Below, piece after piece: positions 36,001 to 43,462 of a stretch of DNA of 46,571 nt. This DNA comes from Bacteroidaceae bacterium (GTDB lineage Bacteria > Bacteroidota > Bacteroidia > Bacteroidales > Bacteroidaceae). Where the stretch lies: positions 1 through 46,571 of the forward strand of contig JAFZIA010000030.1 of NCBI GenBank assembly GCA_017554605.1, in the 5' to 3' direction. Position numbers and translations under genes: made by a program. The notes below the pieces were generated by a model that was not told the DNA's origin, did no database searches, and saw only the letters and a list, made by a program, of their open reading frames with translations. The stretch's first letter is position 1. Each line of letters starts with the position of its first letter.

Positions 36001-37329
36001 AACCACCACCGCCACCACAAGCAGCACCGACACCACAAGCCACACATACAGGCGGGTGGCATTCTGTTGCGCCGCAGCCATACGGCTCTCCGTCTGTTTG
36101 TTGAGCCTTGTACTGCGCAAGAGGTCGAGATAGGCGTTACGGTTGACGTCCGAGGCATATTTATTGCCAATACCAGCGTATGCGCAGCTCGCCTCGCGCC
36201 GCACGCTCAGCATACACTCGCAAATGTTGGCAACACTGTCGCTCTCCACACGCCGCCGCTCGGCCTCCTCGTCAACATCGTCAAGCACAAGCGGCTCAAA
36301 TGCACAGTGGGGATAAAAATTCTGATAGTAGCCGTTTATCCGCTGCAACGCATCGTCGAGCAAAGCTATCGAGAGTTCAAATTCTCCCGTCTGCGTGGCA
36401 CACGACGCAGCGGCACTCAACGCCTCGACAGCCATATACGCATCACCGTAACGCTCAAAATCGCGGGCGGCAGCAACAGAAAGCGTATATGGCAACACCC
36501 TTGTGTCGAGCGTATCGCCACACAGTTCCCTAATACGCGACGGGAACGCCGCCACAACCTTCCCCCGCGCCTCATCGCCACGCAACAGCACCGACAGCAT
36601 AAGCCTGCTGTTGGCAACTATCCACAATTGCCCCTCGCGCTGCGAGCGTCCCAGCACATTCAAAAGAGCCTCGGCACGCTGCAGCAGCGGAAGCCCGGTC
36701 CTGTAGTTGAGTGTCAAGCGGCCGTAGAGACGCTGCACAAGACTGTCGGCAGCCGCAATATTCCTTTCGAGGTAAGCAGCGGCACGCTCCGCCTCGTCGT
36801 TCATTCCCAGATTAGCAAAATAGCAGAGCGACACTGCCGCGAGCTCCACCTTTGCATCGGTAAATCGTTTCCTATCGTCTGGTGCAAGAGCCCCCTCCTC
36901 TTCGTTTATGCGGCGCACCCTGCCAAGAGCCCTCGAGCGATAATCGAAAAAAGCCCTGTTGGCCGACGTGCGGAAACTGAGCATCATAAGCCCCACATCG
37001 GCAACCAGACGCTCTACCTCGCAACGCGACCCGTCTATCACAGCAAGATACCCGTCTTCGGCAGCAGAATAATCCATACGCATAAGGGCAGCGTATGCCA
37101 ATGCGTTCCTTGCCACCGAACGCTGCTCGTCCGTAGCGGCAGCGAGCGTATCGAGCCTCAGGGCGGCAGCCTCCATCTGCCCGACGTCCCTGTATCTGCA
37201 GGCAGCAATCTCAGCGCACAGCGCCTCAGCCCCGGCCGACTTTTCACCGCCGGGAGAGCCGCACGCCGCAACTGCACACATCAGCACAGAGAGCAGCGAA
37301 TACAACATTACACCTGTAGCTTTTCTCAT
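33085..37329 (-). CDS. Fused tandem histidine-kinase-like protein (two sensor kinases in one chain)
   Basis: From the ATG at 37329 (MRKATGVMLY) the protein has about 1414 aa. The longer frame to 37413 crosses the promoter box. It reads as two sensor kinases joined end to end. Unit 1: lipoprotein signal with Cys 23, TPR-like periplasmic part, membrane helix 427-449, GAF-like region, a non-canonical helix with SHKRENV (His near 596), and a good ATPase (N box NTLADNAGKF near 720, DTGCGMS near 753, GSGFGLMN near 790). Unit 2 begins with a signal-like MLAMLLMALLPFAGEA at 838-853. It has a second periplasmic part, membrane helix 991-1013, a GAF-like region, a KHETIYYP motif (His near 1205), and a degenerate ATPase without N or G boxes. 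The layout recalls Bacteroides DUF5112/DUF5113 kinases. The response regulator follows by 14 nt. Confidence 0.8.
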   Translation of the reverse strand: MRKATGVMLYSLLSVLMCAVAACGSPGGEKSAGAEALCAEIAACRYRDVGQMEAAALRLDTLAAATDEQRSVARNALAYAALMRMDYSAAEDGYLAVIDGSRCEVERLVADVGLMMLSFRTSANRAFFDYRSRALGRVRRINEEEGALAPDDRKRFTDAKVELAAVSLCYFANLGMNDEAERAAAYLERNIAAADSLVQRLYGRLTLNYRTGLPLLQRAEALLNVLGRSQREGQLWIVANSRLMLSVLLRGDEARGKVVAAFPSRIRELCGDTLDTRVLPYTLSVAAARDFERYGDAYMAVEALSAAASCATQTGEFELSIALLDDALQRINGYYQNFYPHCAFEPLVLDDVDEEAERRRVESDSVANICECMLSVRREASCAYAGIGNKYASDVNRNAYLDLLRSTRLNKQTESRMAAAQQNATRLYVWLVVSVLLVVAVVVVALFLNVRWKRRNAAYAADLERLLKVCRRLMSSMPNELPDAAAVHAAVCDILNNGLRGFSGDTAFSLLLTADGNVSGDRCCLFPLVLMDGTSQWTLCVETEFPLSGSKRLLLGILLPYVAVAIEEGMRVVGIGDERSLLQQKQESYAIYLASHKRENVIKRVSLSVVNGMQPYINRILNELRHLSVSARLGEGEQRRLGYVAELIAVLDEYNGVLERWIKTRQGELSLHIESFSLGELFAILRNSTQGFLLKGIDFCVKDTEAVVKADKALTLFMINTLADNAGKFTPRGGCVTVEAVEADDYVEVAVSDTGCGMSGEDIGRILNNKVYDASLIGGGEPLSTNKGSGFGLMNCKGIIEKYRKSDSLFSVCSLDISSEKGKGSRFSFRLPKGVVRMLAMLLMALLPFAGEAKGNQLARVGELADSVYSCNVEGRHAQALHYAAEAVALFNEFYRTVQPEGVDTLAFSSGSAAELGWWRSSLFPDSLVESVYYNLLDIRNEAAVAALAEHEWQLYRYNNSIYTQLYRMVHEDRELLQHYERMQGIANYRYAAVAVCVALLILLLVMSVIMYMRRVVLQRMNTGILLDVNARLLNVARGGRVTGSSLAGNIAAEVYAGTHEYLRVRSVAVLFREGATVQAAAAPGKIDRRTTIFLSGILESEGPYVSNDGRVRVLPLVAKAAHEEKRMGVLYLELDRALTASEAAMLELVASYAASAAYYSIVSLELNYRSLDDVGEEAERLKYEENYMHVRNMVIDNCLSMIKHETIYYPPRIGALVEKLRTQDLPPQEWCGRVAAVKELMTYYNEMFGILSRCASRQLDDTSFAVSQIRLDEICARMQRRVANKARRSGANVALQCSVEGVVACGDAVLVEFLFGSLLDALLVRGGDGELRLTAVPEGRLLRVEILDTRSRLTAAELAAMFVPAQGAASLEYLIVKEIVRMHEDYMDIRGSRVEAHDSPDGTVVLFTLPQMR

Positions 37330-37339
37330 ATAATTATGG

Positions 37340-37347
37340 CAAACATA
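37340..37347 (-). promoter_or_regulatory. -7 box for the double-kinase operon
   Basis: The minus strand reads TATGTTTG, matching TAnnTTTG, only about 10 nt above the chosen ATG. The transcript would be nearly leaderless or start at a later ATG (37308). No TTTG lies at the normal -33 position. Confidence 0.45.
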
Positions 37348-37413
37348 CAAAAAAGTTCGGATTGGGACGACAATATTGGCCCGCAGGAGCAAAAAAAAAA
37401 GTCCGATGCACAT

Positions 37414-37751
37414 AAAAAGACACAGCCCCGCGTATCACTACGGAGGACTGCCAAAGGGGAATTGAATGATTAAGAAAAAGTAATATTAAGTAATGGAAGT
37501 GTCTTTGTTCTTTTACAGTAACAACGTAAAGGCAGAATTGTTTTTGCCCTTGATAGAAATTCCATAGGAAAGGTTCATTGCGGAATGTCACAATGATTTC
37601 AGGGAGGTTCCGAAACGCCATAAAATGAGAGGACAGCCGAAGAATAACACCGAGAAGGCAACTGAAAGAAACACCTGCGTTTATTTTGACACTCCCCCTT
37701 CTACTGTACATATTGAAAAATCCGGCTAAAAAAATCAGCCGGACCATATTC
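37414..37751. other. Intergenic stretch, no supported gene
   Basis: A minus-strand open frame crosses this stretch, but it runs into the kinase promoter, has no recognisable domain and has an odd composition. I see no promoter consensus or terminator. The right edge is the terminal repeat of the MITE-like element. Confidence 0.5.
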
Positions 37752-37942
37752 AGAAGCTGTTTAAATTTCTAAAAAAAGTTATTATTATATTGGAAACCGT
37801 TATTTCGTTGTTTTTTATGTTCAAAACAGCCCGTTTTCTTCTTTCTCTCGGTTACGTAGCCCGCTACGCGCCCTCGAAAAATAATAAAACTTTCCACTTT
37901 TGACCTATAAAAAACTTAACGATATAAATTTAAACAGCTTCT
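37752..37942 (-). mobile_element. MITE-like repeat with perfect 17-bp terminal inverted repeats
   Basis: AGAAGCTGTTTAAATTT (37752-37768) is exactly the reverse complement of 37926-37942. The 191-bp element has no coding capacity. It holds an internal hairpin, CGTAGC-CC-GCTACG (plus strand GTAGCCCGCTAC). ATATT occurs just outside both ends (37746-37750 and 37945-37949), a possible target duplication in AT-rich DNA. A degenerate copy lies at 30325-30579 in the opposite orientation. Confidence 0.85.
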
Positions 37943-37965
37943 CAATATTTAACATTTGTCGTTTC

Positions 37966-40176
37966 CTATAAATTCAAGTGCAGCGACACACCCATCTGCC
38001 TGGGCTTGCCCTGCGCAAAAAAATCGTTGCCTATGGAGCGGAAGTAAAAGGTATTGTACCTCTCGTCGAGGATATTCTTTGCCCACAGCGATGCACCGAA
38101 GTGCCCCTTTTCCCACGACAGAGAGGCCGACCACAACCCATAGAAGGCCTGTGTGAGGCTATTCTGCTCATTCCAATATATGCGTCCTATGCCGTTCCAG
38201 CCCACATTGAGAATGAGGAAATTGGCAAAGCTGCGCGGCACGGGCAGCGAATATGCCACATTGGCCGAGAGTGTCTCGCGCGGCGCCAAAGGCAGCCTGT
38301 TGCCCGAGTAGTCGTTCTCGCCGTCGCAGTACTCGTCGAATGTGGCGCAAGCATAGCCATAGGAAGCATCGAGTTGCAGAGCATTCATCTTGTACTGCAG
38401 CGACAGTTCGGCACCGTAGCTGTGCGAGCGTCCCGCATTGGACATCAAACGTCCCGTTGACTCACCCTTAGGGAAGACCGTCAGTTGCTGGTTGCGGCAA
38501 TCTATGTAGAAGAGCGCAGCCGAAAGGGAGAGTGCCCCGTCGGCAAAGGGCGAGAAACGGGCTCCAAGCTCGTAGTTCCAGGCTGTCTCGGGGTGATACA
38601 CCGTAGCCGAGGCATCGCCCTCATTGGGATTACGCATAATATCGTCGATAATCTTCTGCTTGAGAATATCGGAGAAGAGCTGGGTGTTGAATCCGCCCGC
38701 CTTGAATCCCTTGCTCACCGTAGCATAGATATTGCCCCTGCTATGATTGTAGGCAACAGAAAGGCGCGGCAGGAGCTCAAGCGCATCGGCCGTATCCTTT
38801 CCTTTGAAAGACGAGGGCAAGTGAATGAACTGTGCAGAGCTCCGCTTGTATTTGTAGTATATGTCGGCGTAGCTGTCATAATCCATCGACGCACGCTCAT
38901 AGTCGAGCCGCACACCCGCCTTCACAGAAAGCTGCCCCAGATGCAGCGCCGCCTCGCCATAGAGTGCCGCACCCGCCGTGGGTATTGTGAATTTGTCCTC
39001 GATGGTAAATGAGGGGTCGCGGAACTCAAGGCTGTAGTCGTCGCCCGCAGGGTGGAAAAAGTTCTCATTGGCATTCTTTATAATGAGATTGTCAATGCCA
39101 TACTGTTTGAAGAGCACGGGAGCCGAGAGCTTCAGATGCTTGTAGAAAGCCATCGCCCCCACAATCCAGGAGAGTTTCCTGCCCTGCACCGACTTTGCCA
39201 CAAGCTCCTGCGTAAAAGCACTCTCCCGCTGGTACTGCCCCATAGAGAAATAGTCGAGCGGAAGAAAATCATTGTCTATCCTCATACGGTCGCCCAGAAA
39301 CTGGTAGCCTGTTGTTGAAGAGAGGGTAAAACCGTCGAAATACTTTTTTATCACAAGCCCGTCGCTCACGTTGAAGCGGCGATAGGTGCAGGCATCGTTG
39401 TATGCAACGGGAAGCAGCACCCCCGACTCTCTGTCGTAGGAACGGTAGCCCCAGCCACCTTCGTCGACAAAGCCCACTGTAAGGGCATTGTCCACGCTCC
39501 ACCCGTCGGCAGGCAGCCACTGAACCCTCAGGCGCACAGCCCCATTGCTGCCGCCGTCGCACTCCTCGCCCCTCTCGCGGTTAAGGAAGAAGCCGTCGGT
39601 GCGGGCATAGTAGAGACTCGCCGACCAACCGAAGCTCCTGCTGGGGGCTGCATAGTGCGAAGCCTTAAGGCGCACGCTGTTCCCCGTACCATACTCCAGC
39701 ATAAGGCGCTTGCCCTGGAACGCAAGCGGCGAGAGCGTGAACAGGCTGATGGCACCGCCCGAAGTGTTACGCCCGTAGAGCGTACTCTGAGCTCCGCGCA
39801 TCAGTTGCACCTTTGAAATGTCGAAAAAGTCAAAATCGTAGCTGTTCTTGTTCATAACAGGCATCTCGTCAACCGACAGCGCCACAACAGGCTGGTCGAT
39901 GCGCGAACCGAAGCCGCGCACATAGATGGACGAGGTCATACGCGAGCCATAATCGGGCTTGTAGTAGTTGGGAGCAAGCGCCGTAAGCTCCTTGAGCGAA
40001 ACTATATGCCGGTTCTCAATATCCACCCTGTTTATGGTGGTGGACGAATACTCCCCTCCCTGCTCCTCGTCAACTTTTATGGACGCTACAATATCCACCC
40101 CCTGCAACACCACAGTGTCGGGACGCTCAAAGAAAGGGAGCGCAAAGAGAGTGACAAACAGAGATATAGCGTTCAT
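37966..40176 (-). CDS. TonB-dependent outer-membrane receptor
   Basis: A 736-aa receptor with a short signal peptide (MNAISLFVTLFALPFFERP). The plug domain spans residues about 40-160: INRVDIENRHIVSLKELTALAPN, YVRGFGSRIDQPVVALSVDEMP, VQLMRGAQSTLYGRNTSGGAI. A 22-strand barrel follows, with typical motifs (SKGFKAGGFNTQ, ELGARFSPFADGAL, LDERYNTFYFRSIGNDF) and ends MGVSLHLNL. It lacks the N-terminal carboxypeptidase-like domain of SusC proteins, and no SusD gene is near, so a siderophore, heme, metal or vitamin is more likely than a glycan. It is divergent from the fasciclin lipoprotein gene. Confidence 0.9.
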   Translation of the reverse strand: MNAISLFVTLFALPFFERPDTVVLQGVDIVASIKVDEEQGGEYSSTTINRVDIENRHIVSLKELTALAPNYYKPDYGSRMTSSIYVRGFGSRIDQPVVALSVDEMPVMNKNSYDFDFFDISKVQLMRGAQSTLYGRNTSGGAISLFTLSPLAFQGKRLMLEYGTGNSVRLKASHYAAPSRSFGWSASLYYARTDGFFLNRERGEECDGGSNGAVRLRVQWLPADGWSVDNALTVGFVDEGGWGYRSYDRESGVLLPVAYNDACTYRRFNVSDGLVIKKYFDGFTLSSTTGYQFLGDRMRIDNDFLPLDYFSMGQYQRESAFTQELVAKSVQGRKLSWIVGAMAFYKHLKLSAPVLFKQYGIDNLIIKNANENFFHPAGDDYSLEFRDPSFTIEDKFTIPTAGAALYGEAALHLGQLSVKAGVRLDYERASMDYDSYADIYYKYKRSSAQFIHLPSSFKGKDTADALELLPRLSVAYNHSRGNIYATVSKGFKAGGFNTQLFSDILKQKIIDDIMRNPNEGDASATVYHPETAWNYELGARFSPFADGALSLSAALFYIDCRNQQLTVFPKGESTGRLMSNAGRSHSYGAELSLQYKMNALQLDASYGYACATFDEYCDGENDYSGNRLPLAPRETLSANVAYSLPVPRSFANFLILNVGWNGIGRIYWNEQNSLTQAFYGLWSASLSWEKGHFGASLWAKNILDERYNTFYFRSIGNDFFAQGKPRQMGVSLHLNL

Positions 40177-40235
40177 TGTAATAGAATTGTCGGGTTATTG
40201 TTCTGCAAGAAAGAGGCCCTGCGATTTTCAGGCTG

Positions 40236-40267
40236 CGAAGTTACCAAAAACAGCACACATACACAAA
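40236..40267 (-). promoter_or_regulatory. Promoter of the TonB-dependent receptor gene
   Basis: On the minus strand TTTG (40267-40264), a 20-nt spacer and TAACTTCG (40243-40236) match the consensus with one mismatch in the -7 box. The leader would be about 55 nt, too short for a known riboswitch. Confidence 0.65.
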
Positions 40268-40471
40268 CCTTAAAAAGTTAAATAATATATAAATTGAAGC
40301 AGAAGCATCATTTATGCACGCGGGCACACAGTGCAGCAACCGCCCTCCCGCAAATCCGCCGCCCGGCAGATACAGCGGGCATTACCTAAAAAGTAACAGG
40401 CAAGAAGTGTGGCAACAAACAATAAAAAAGTCTAAAAAGAGAATATATCCACAAAAAAATAACAGAATATA

Positions 40472-40504
40472 TTTGTGCAATTAGAAACTTATTACTTAAA
40501 TTTG
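40472..40504 (+). promoter_or_regulatory. Promoter of the fasciclin lipoprotein gene
   Basis: TTTG (40472-40475), a 21-nt spacer and TAAATTTG (40497-40504) match the consensus perfectly. The leader is about 80 nt. Confidence 0.8.
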
Positions 40505-40588
40505 CAGTTGCTAACATTTGTTTGGAGTAAACTCTCCAAAAAGCACTTAAAAACAACGGGAATAAATAAATAACTAACAATAGCAGCT

Positions 40589-42655
40589 ATGTTAAAAAAG
40601 ATTTTCAAAGGAGCGATTATCGCCGCAGTAGCGTTATTTGCATCTTGTACCGAAGACATTGACAAGAGCAACCGTTACACATTTACTGAGGAGACTCTCC
40701 AGAGCTACCTTCAGAACCGTCCCGAATTTTCACATCTTGTCGACATTTTCAAAAGAGCGAATATGATGGGAACGCTCGGTACATACGGCGAGCACACCCT
40801 CTTTGCTCCCACCAACGCAGCCATTGAAAGATTCCTCTTCGAGCAGGATTCTATCTGGCAAGCTACAAAAGACACCGAAGAGCCCGTATGGACCGGTATC
40901 ACAAGCCCCTACCTTGAGGAGCTGAGCGACTCAATGGCAAATGTCATTGCAAAATCGCACCTTATCCCCGAGAAATACGAGACAATCGATATGACTTGGG
41001 AGACAATGCCCACACAGAACTACAACAAGCGCTACATCTCGCTGAACACCTCATCGGACAGCAACGGCTACCACATCTACATCGAGAACAAGGCCGAGAT
41101 TGTCATTGGCGACGAGCTCGTTGAGAACGGTGTGATACACATTGTGAGCCACGTGGTTGAGCAGACAACAAACACCCTGTACGAGCACATTGCAAGCTAC
41201 CCCTACTTCTCGATCTTTGCAGAAGCGATAGAGCGCACCGGATACGACCAGACAATGCTCGGTTATGTAGACGAGAGCTACGACCTGCAGTTCGTAGAGG
41301 CTACCCCTTATAGAACATACGAGGGAACAGGATACGCACGTCACCCCCAGCAGAAGCGCGACGGCTACTCGGCGTTCGTACCCTACGACAGCATACTTAT
41401 CTCAAAGTACAACATCAACAATATCGACGACCTTATAGCAAAGGCACAGCAGTGGTACGGCACAGAGGACGCAAACGACTACACAAGTCCCAAGAACGCC
41501 CTCAACAAGCTCGTGGCATATCACCTGCTCGACTGCGACGTACCCTACGACAAGCTCGTCATCTACAAGCTCAATCTGGGCGACAACTTCAAGAGCGAGT
41601 GGGCATATATGGCTGGCTACGACCGTATGGACTACTTTGTAACAAAGAACAACCTTATTATAAAGGCAATGCGTGCGCTCAGCAAGAACGAGAGCAAGAT
41701 TCGCGTCAACCCCAGCAACAGGAACATTCCCATCACCGACGGAATGCAGGACCACATAAACGTCCTTGTTTACAGCCCCAGCGAATTCACAGCCAAGGGA
41801 GGCGACTATGCGGCATTCCTTCCCAACGCATTGAACGGAACAATCCACCCCATCGACGGTCTTTTGATATACAATGTCGAGGAGATGGAGAGAAACGTCC
41901 TCTACGAGCGTATGCGTTTCGACTTTGCGACACTGTTGCCCGAGCTTATGACCAACGCAGTACGTTACACCACAAAGAAAGAGTCGGGAAGTACCTATCA
42001 GGCCGGTAACGGTATGGCAACAGCCGGTGACATCAATATTCCCGACGGATACTGCAAGAACCTCAAGATAAACAACCCCCTTACCCACTTGCACTACTTT
42101 ACACCCTGGGATTGGGGAGTAACACTCAACGGTGACGAGTTCATTGCTAGCGGTCAGTACGACTTCGAGTACCGTCTGCCGCCCGTACCCGCAGGTACAT
42201 ACGAGCTCCGCCTCGGTTACACCGCAACAGAAGTACGTTCAATCACACAGTTCTACGTGCGCAAGGGCAGCGAGAACAAGGCCGAGATTTGCGGTATCCC
42301 CGTCGACCTCAGAATATTTGCTACCGACAGCCGTATCGGTTGGATTAAGGACAGCGAGACAACCGACGACGGCGTTGAGAACGACAAGACTATGCGTAAC
42401 CACGGATATATGAAAGCACCCCTCTCTATGGCCGACTATGTCAACCACAAGGACGGTAACAATATGTCGAGTGCGCGCCACTACAGCGGAGCTATCCGTT
42501 ACATTGTCACAACATCACACTTCGAGGGATACGACAACTGGATACGTATGAAGAACGTGATGGAAGACAACACCAAGGAGGGTATGCACGACTACATCGA
42601 GCTTGTACCCATAGGTATTGTAAATGACGACATCAACCTTGAGGACAGAGAATAA
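40589..42655 (+). CDS. Fasciclin-domain lipoprotein
   Basis: A 688-aa lipoprotein: MLKKIFKGAIIAAVALFASC with the lipidated Cys at residue 20. A first fasciclin (FAS1) domain spans about residues 37-190: LQNRPEFSHLVDIFKRANM, GEHTLFAPTNAAIERFL, and NGVIHIVSHVVEQTTNTLYEHI. A second, more divergent FAS1-like region follows (SIFAEAIERTGYDQTML, AFVPYDSILISK, GTIHPIDGLLIYNVEEM). The C-terminal 200 residues are beta-rich with no recognised family (PAGTYELRLGYTATEVRSITQFYVRKG). FAS1 domains commonly mediate adhesion. The protein is probably exposed on the outer membrane. It is divergent from the TonB receptor and may work with it. Confidence 0.85.
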   Translation: MLKKIFKGAIIAAVALFASCTEDIDKSNRYTFTEETLQSYLQNRPEFSHLVDIFKRANMMGTLGTYGEHTLFAPTNAAIERFLFEQDSIWQATKDTEEPVWTGITSPYLEELSDSMANVIAKSHLIPEKYETIDMTWETMPTQNYNKRYISLNTSSDSNGYHIYIENKAEIVIGDELVENGVIHIVSHVVEQTTNTLYEHIASYPYFSIFAEAIERTGYDQTMLGYVDESYDLQFVEATPYRTYEGTGYARHPQQKRDGYSAFVPYDSILISKYNINNIDDLIAKAQQWYGTEDANDYTSPKNALNKLVAYHLLDCDVPYDKLVIYKLNLGDNFKSEWAYMAGYDRMDYFVTKNNLIIKAMRALSKNESKIRVNPSNRNIPITDGMQDHINVLVYSPSEFTAKGGDYAAFLPNALNGTIHPIDGLLIYNVEEMERNVLYERMRFDFATLLPELMTNAVRYTTKKESGSTYQAGNGMATAGDINIPDGYCKNLKINNPLTHLHYFTPWDWGVTLNGDEFIASGQYDFEYRLPPVPAGTYELRLGYTATEVRSITQFYVRKGSENKAEICGIPVDLRIFATDSRIGWIKDSETTDDGVENDKTMRNHGYMKAPLSMADYVNHKDGNNMSSARHYSGAIRYIVTTSHFEGYDNWIRMKNVMEDNTKEGMHDYIELVPIGIVNDDINLEDRE

Positions 42656-42670
42656 TCACCTCATATATAT

Positions 42671-42713
42671 AAATGAAATAACCTCGCTGACAATGAGCGA
42701 GGTTATTTCATTT
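42671..42713 (+). terminator. Terminator of the fasciclin gene
   Basis: AAATGAAATAACCTCGCT (42671-42688) pairs over 18 bp with 42696-42713 around a GACAATG loop. It lies 16 nt after the stop. The stem ends in ATTT, so part of the T-tract is in the hairpin. Confidence 0.85.
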
Positions 42714-42797
42714 TAACGAACATAAAACAAGAAAGCAGTATATACAATATTAGCGGCAAAGACTCCTTACAGGGCAATAGAGATACACTATAAAAAC

Positions 42798-42824
42798 AAC
42801 GGCCACTCTTTTAAAGCAGCCGTT
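42798..42824 (-). terminator. Terminator of the trpB2-hydrolase operon
   Basis: AACGGC (42798-42803) pairs with GCCGTT (42819-42824). On the minus strand the hairpin is followed by GTTTTTAT. It lies about 25 nt after the hydrolase stop. Confidence 0.7.
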
Positions 42825-42849
42825 ATACATTCCATTACACCCAAACCAA

Positions 42850-43449
42850 TCAAGAATTCTGCACAAGCATATCATTAATGAGTGGCACAAGTACAGTCTT
42901 CACAACAGTATCATTAAGACGATGCTCACCATTGAACCACAGGCAACGCTCCTCGCCATACATACTCGCCATAAGAGGACGAAAATGAACCACTGGGTCC
43001 TTATCGCCAAAAAGCCCTGTAACGAGTTTTTTATCCTCCTCGGTAATACCGTCAAACTGGTTCTTTTCCATCAACTTGAAACGCTCCACAAGAGCCTTGT
43101 CGACACGGAATTCCGTTGCACCGTCGCGTCTCTTCGACGTATATTTGTTACGCCCCATCTTGCCGAAAAGCAGGGAGCGCGACATCTCGAACGAAGGATT
43201 TACAATAATGCGGCGCACACCGCGCAACTGCTGCGTGTACATTCCGCCCATAGACGTTCCAATGACCACTGCGGGGCGCTCCTCATCGACCATACGGTGC
43301 AGGAGCTCCATAGCCTCGAAAGGGTCGACAGGAAGGTCGGGGGCAACCACGCGCCACCCCATAAAATGACGGCGCAATGCCATCACCGTACCCGAGCTGC
43401 CCGACGAGGCAAAGCCGTGTACATACATTATAGTCTTTTTTTCCTCCAT
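42850..43449 (-). CDS. YqiA/UPF0227-like alpha/beta-hydrolase
   Basis: A 199-aa cytoplasmic alpha/beta-hydrolase, probably an esterase. YVHGFASSGSSGT (residues 9-21) is the oxyanion region. GTSMGGMY (near residue 64) holds the nucleophile Ser in a GxSxG motif. LFGDKDPVVHF (near residue 146) holds the acid, and GEHRLND (near residue 174) the histidine. It begins 13 nt after trpB2, so it is the second gene of the attenuated transcript. The substrate is unknown. An esterase controlled by tryptophan supply is unusual and could be incidental. Confidence 0.8.
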   Translation of the reverse strand: MEEKKTIMYVHGFASSGSSGTVMALRRHFMGWRVVAPDLPVDPFEAMELLHRMVDEERPAVVIGTSMGGMYTQQLRGVRRIIVNPSFEMSRSLLFGKMGRNKYTSKRRDGATEFRVDKALVERFKLMEKNQFDGITEEDKKLVTGLFGDKDPVVHFRPLMASMYGEERCLWFNGEHRLNDTVVKTVLVPLINDMLVQNS

Positions 43450-43462
43450 AAGCTATACAGTG

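Noticed and set aside
35542-37473. 643-aa plus-strand open frame
   Set aside because: It lies wholly opposite the double-kinase gene, with Arg/His-rich composition and no domain. It is a shadow of the GC-rich minus-strand codons.
37334-37747. 137-aa minus-strand ORF upstream of the kinase
   Set aside because: It overlaps the kinase promoter box and start, has no recognisable domain and its composition is unlike neighbouring genes.
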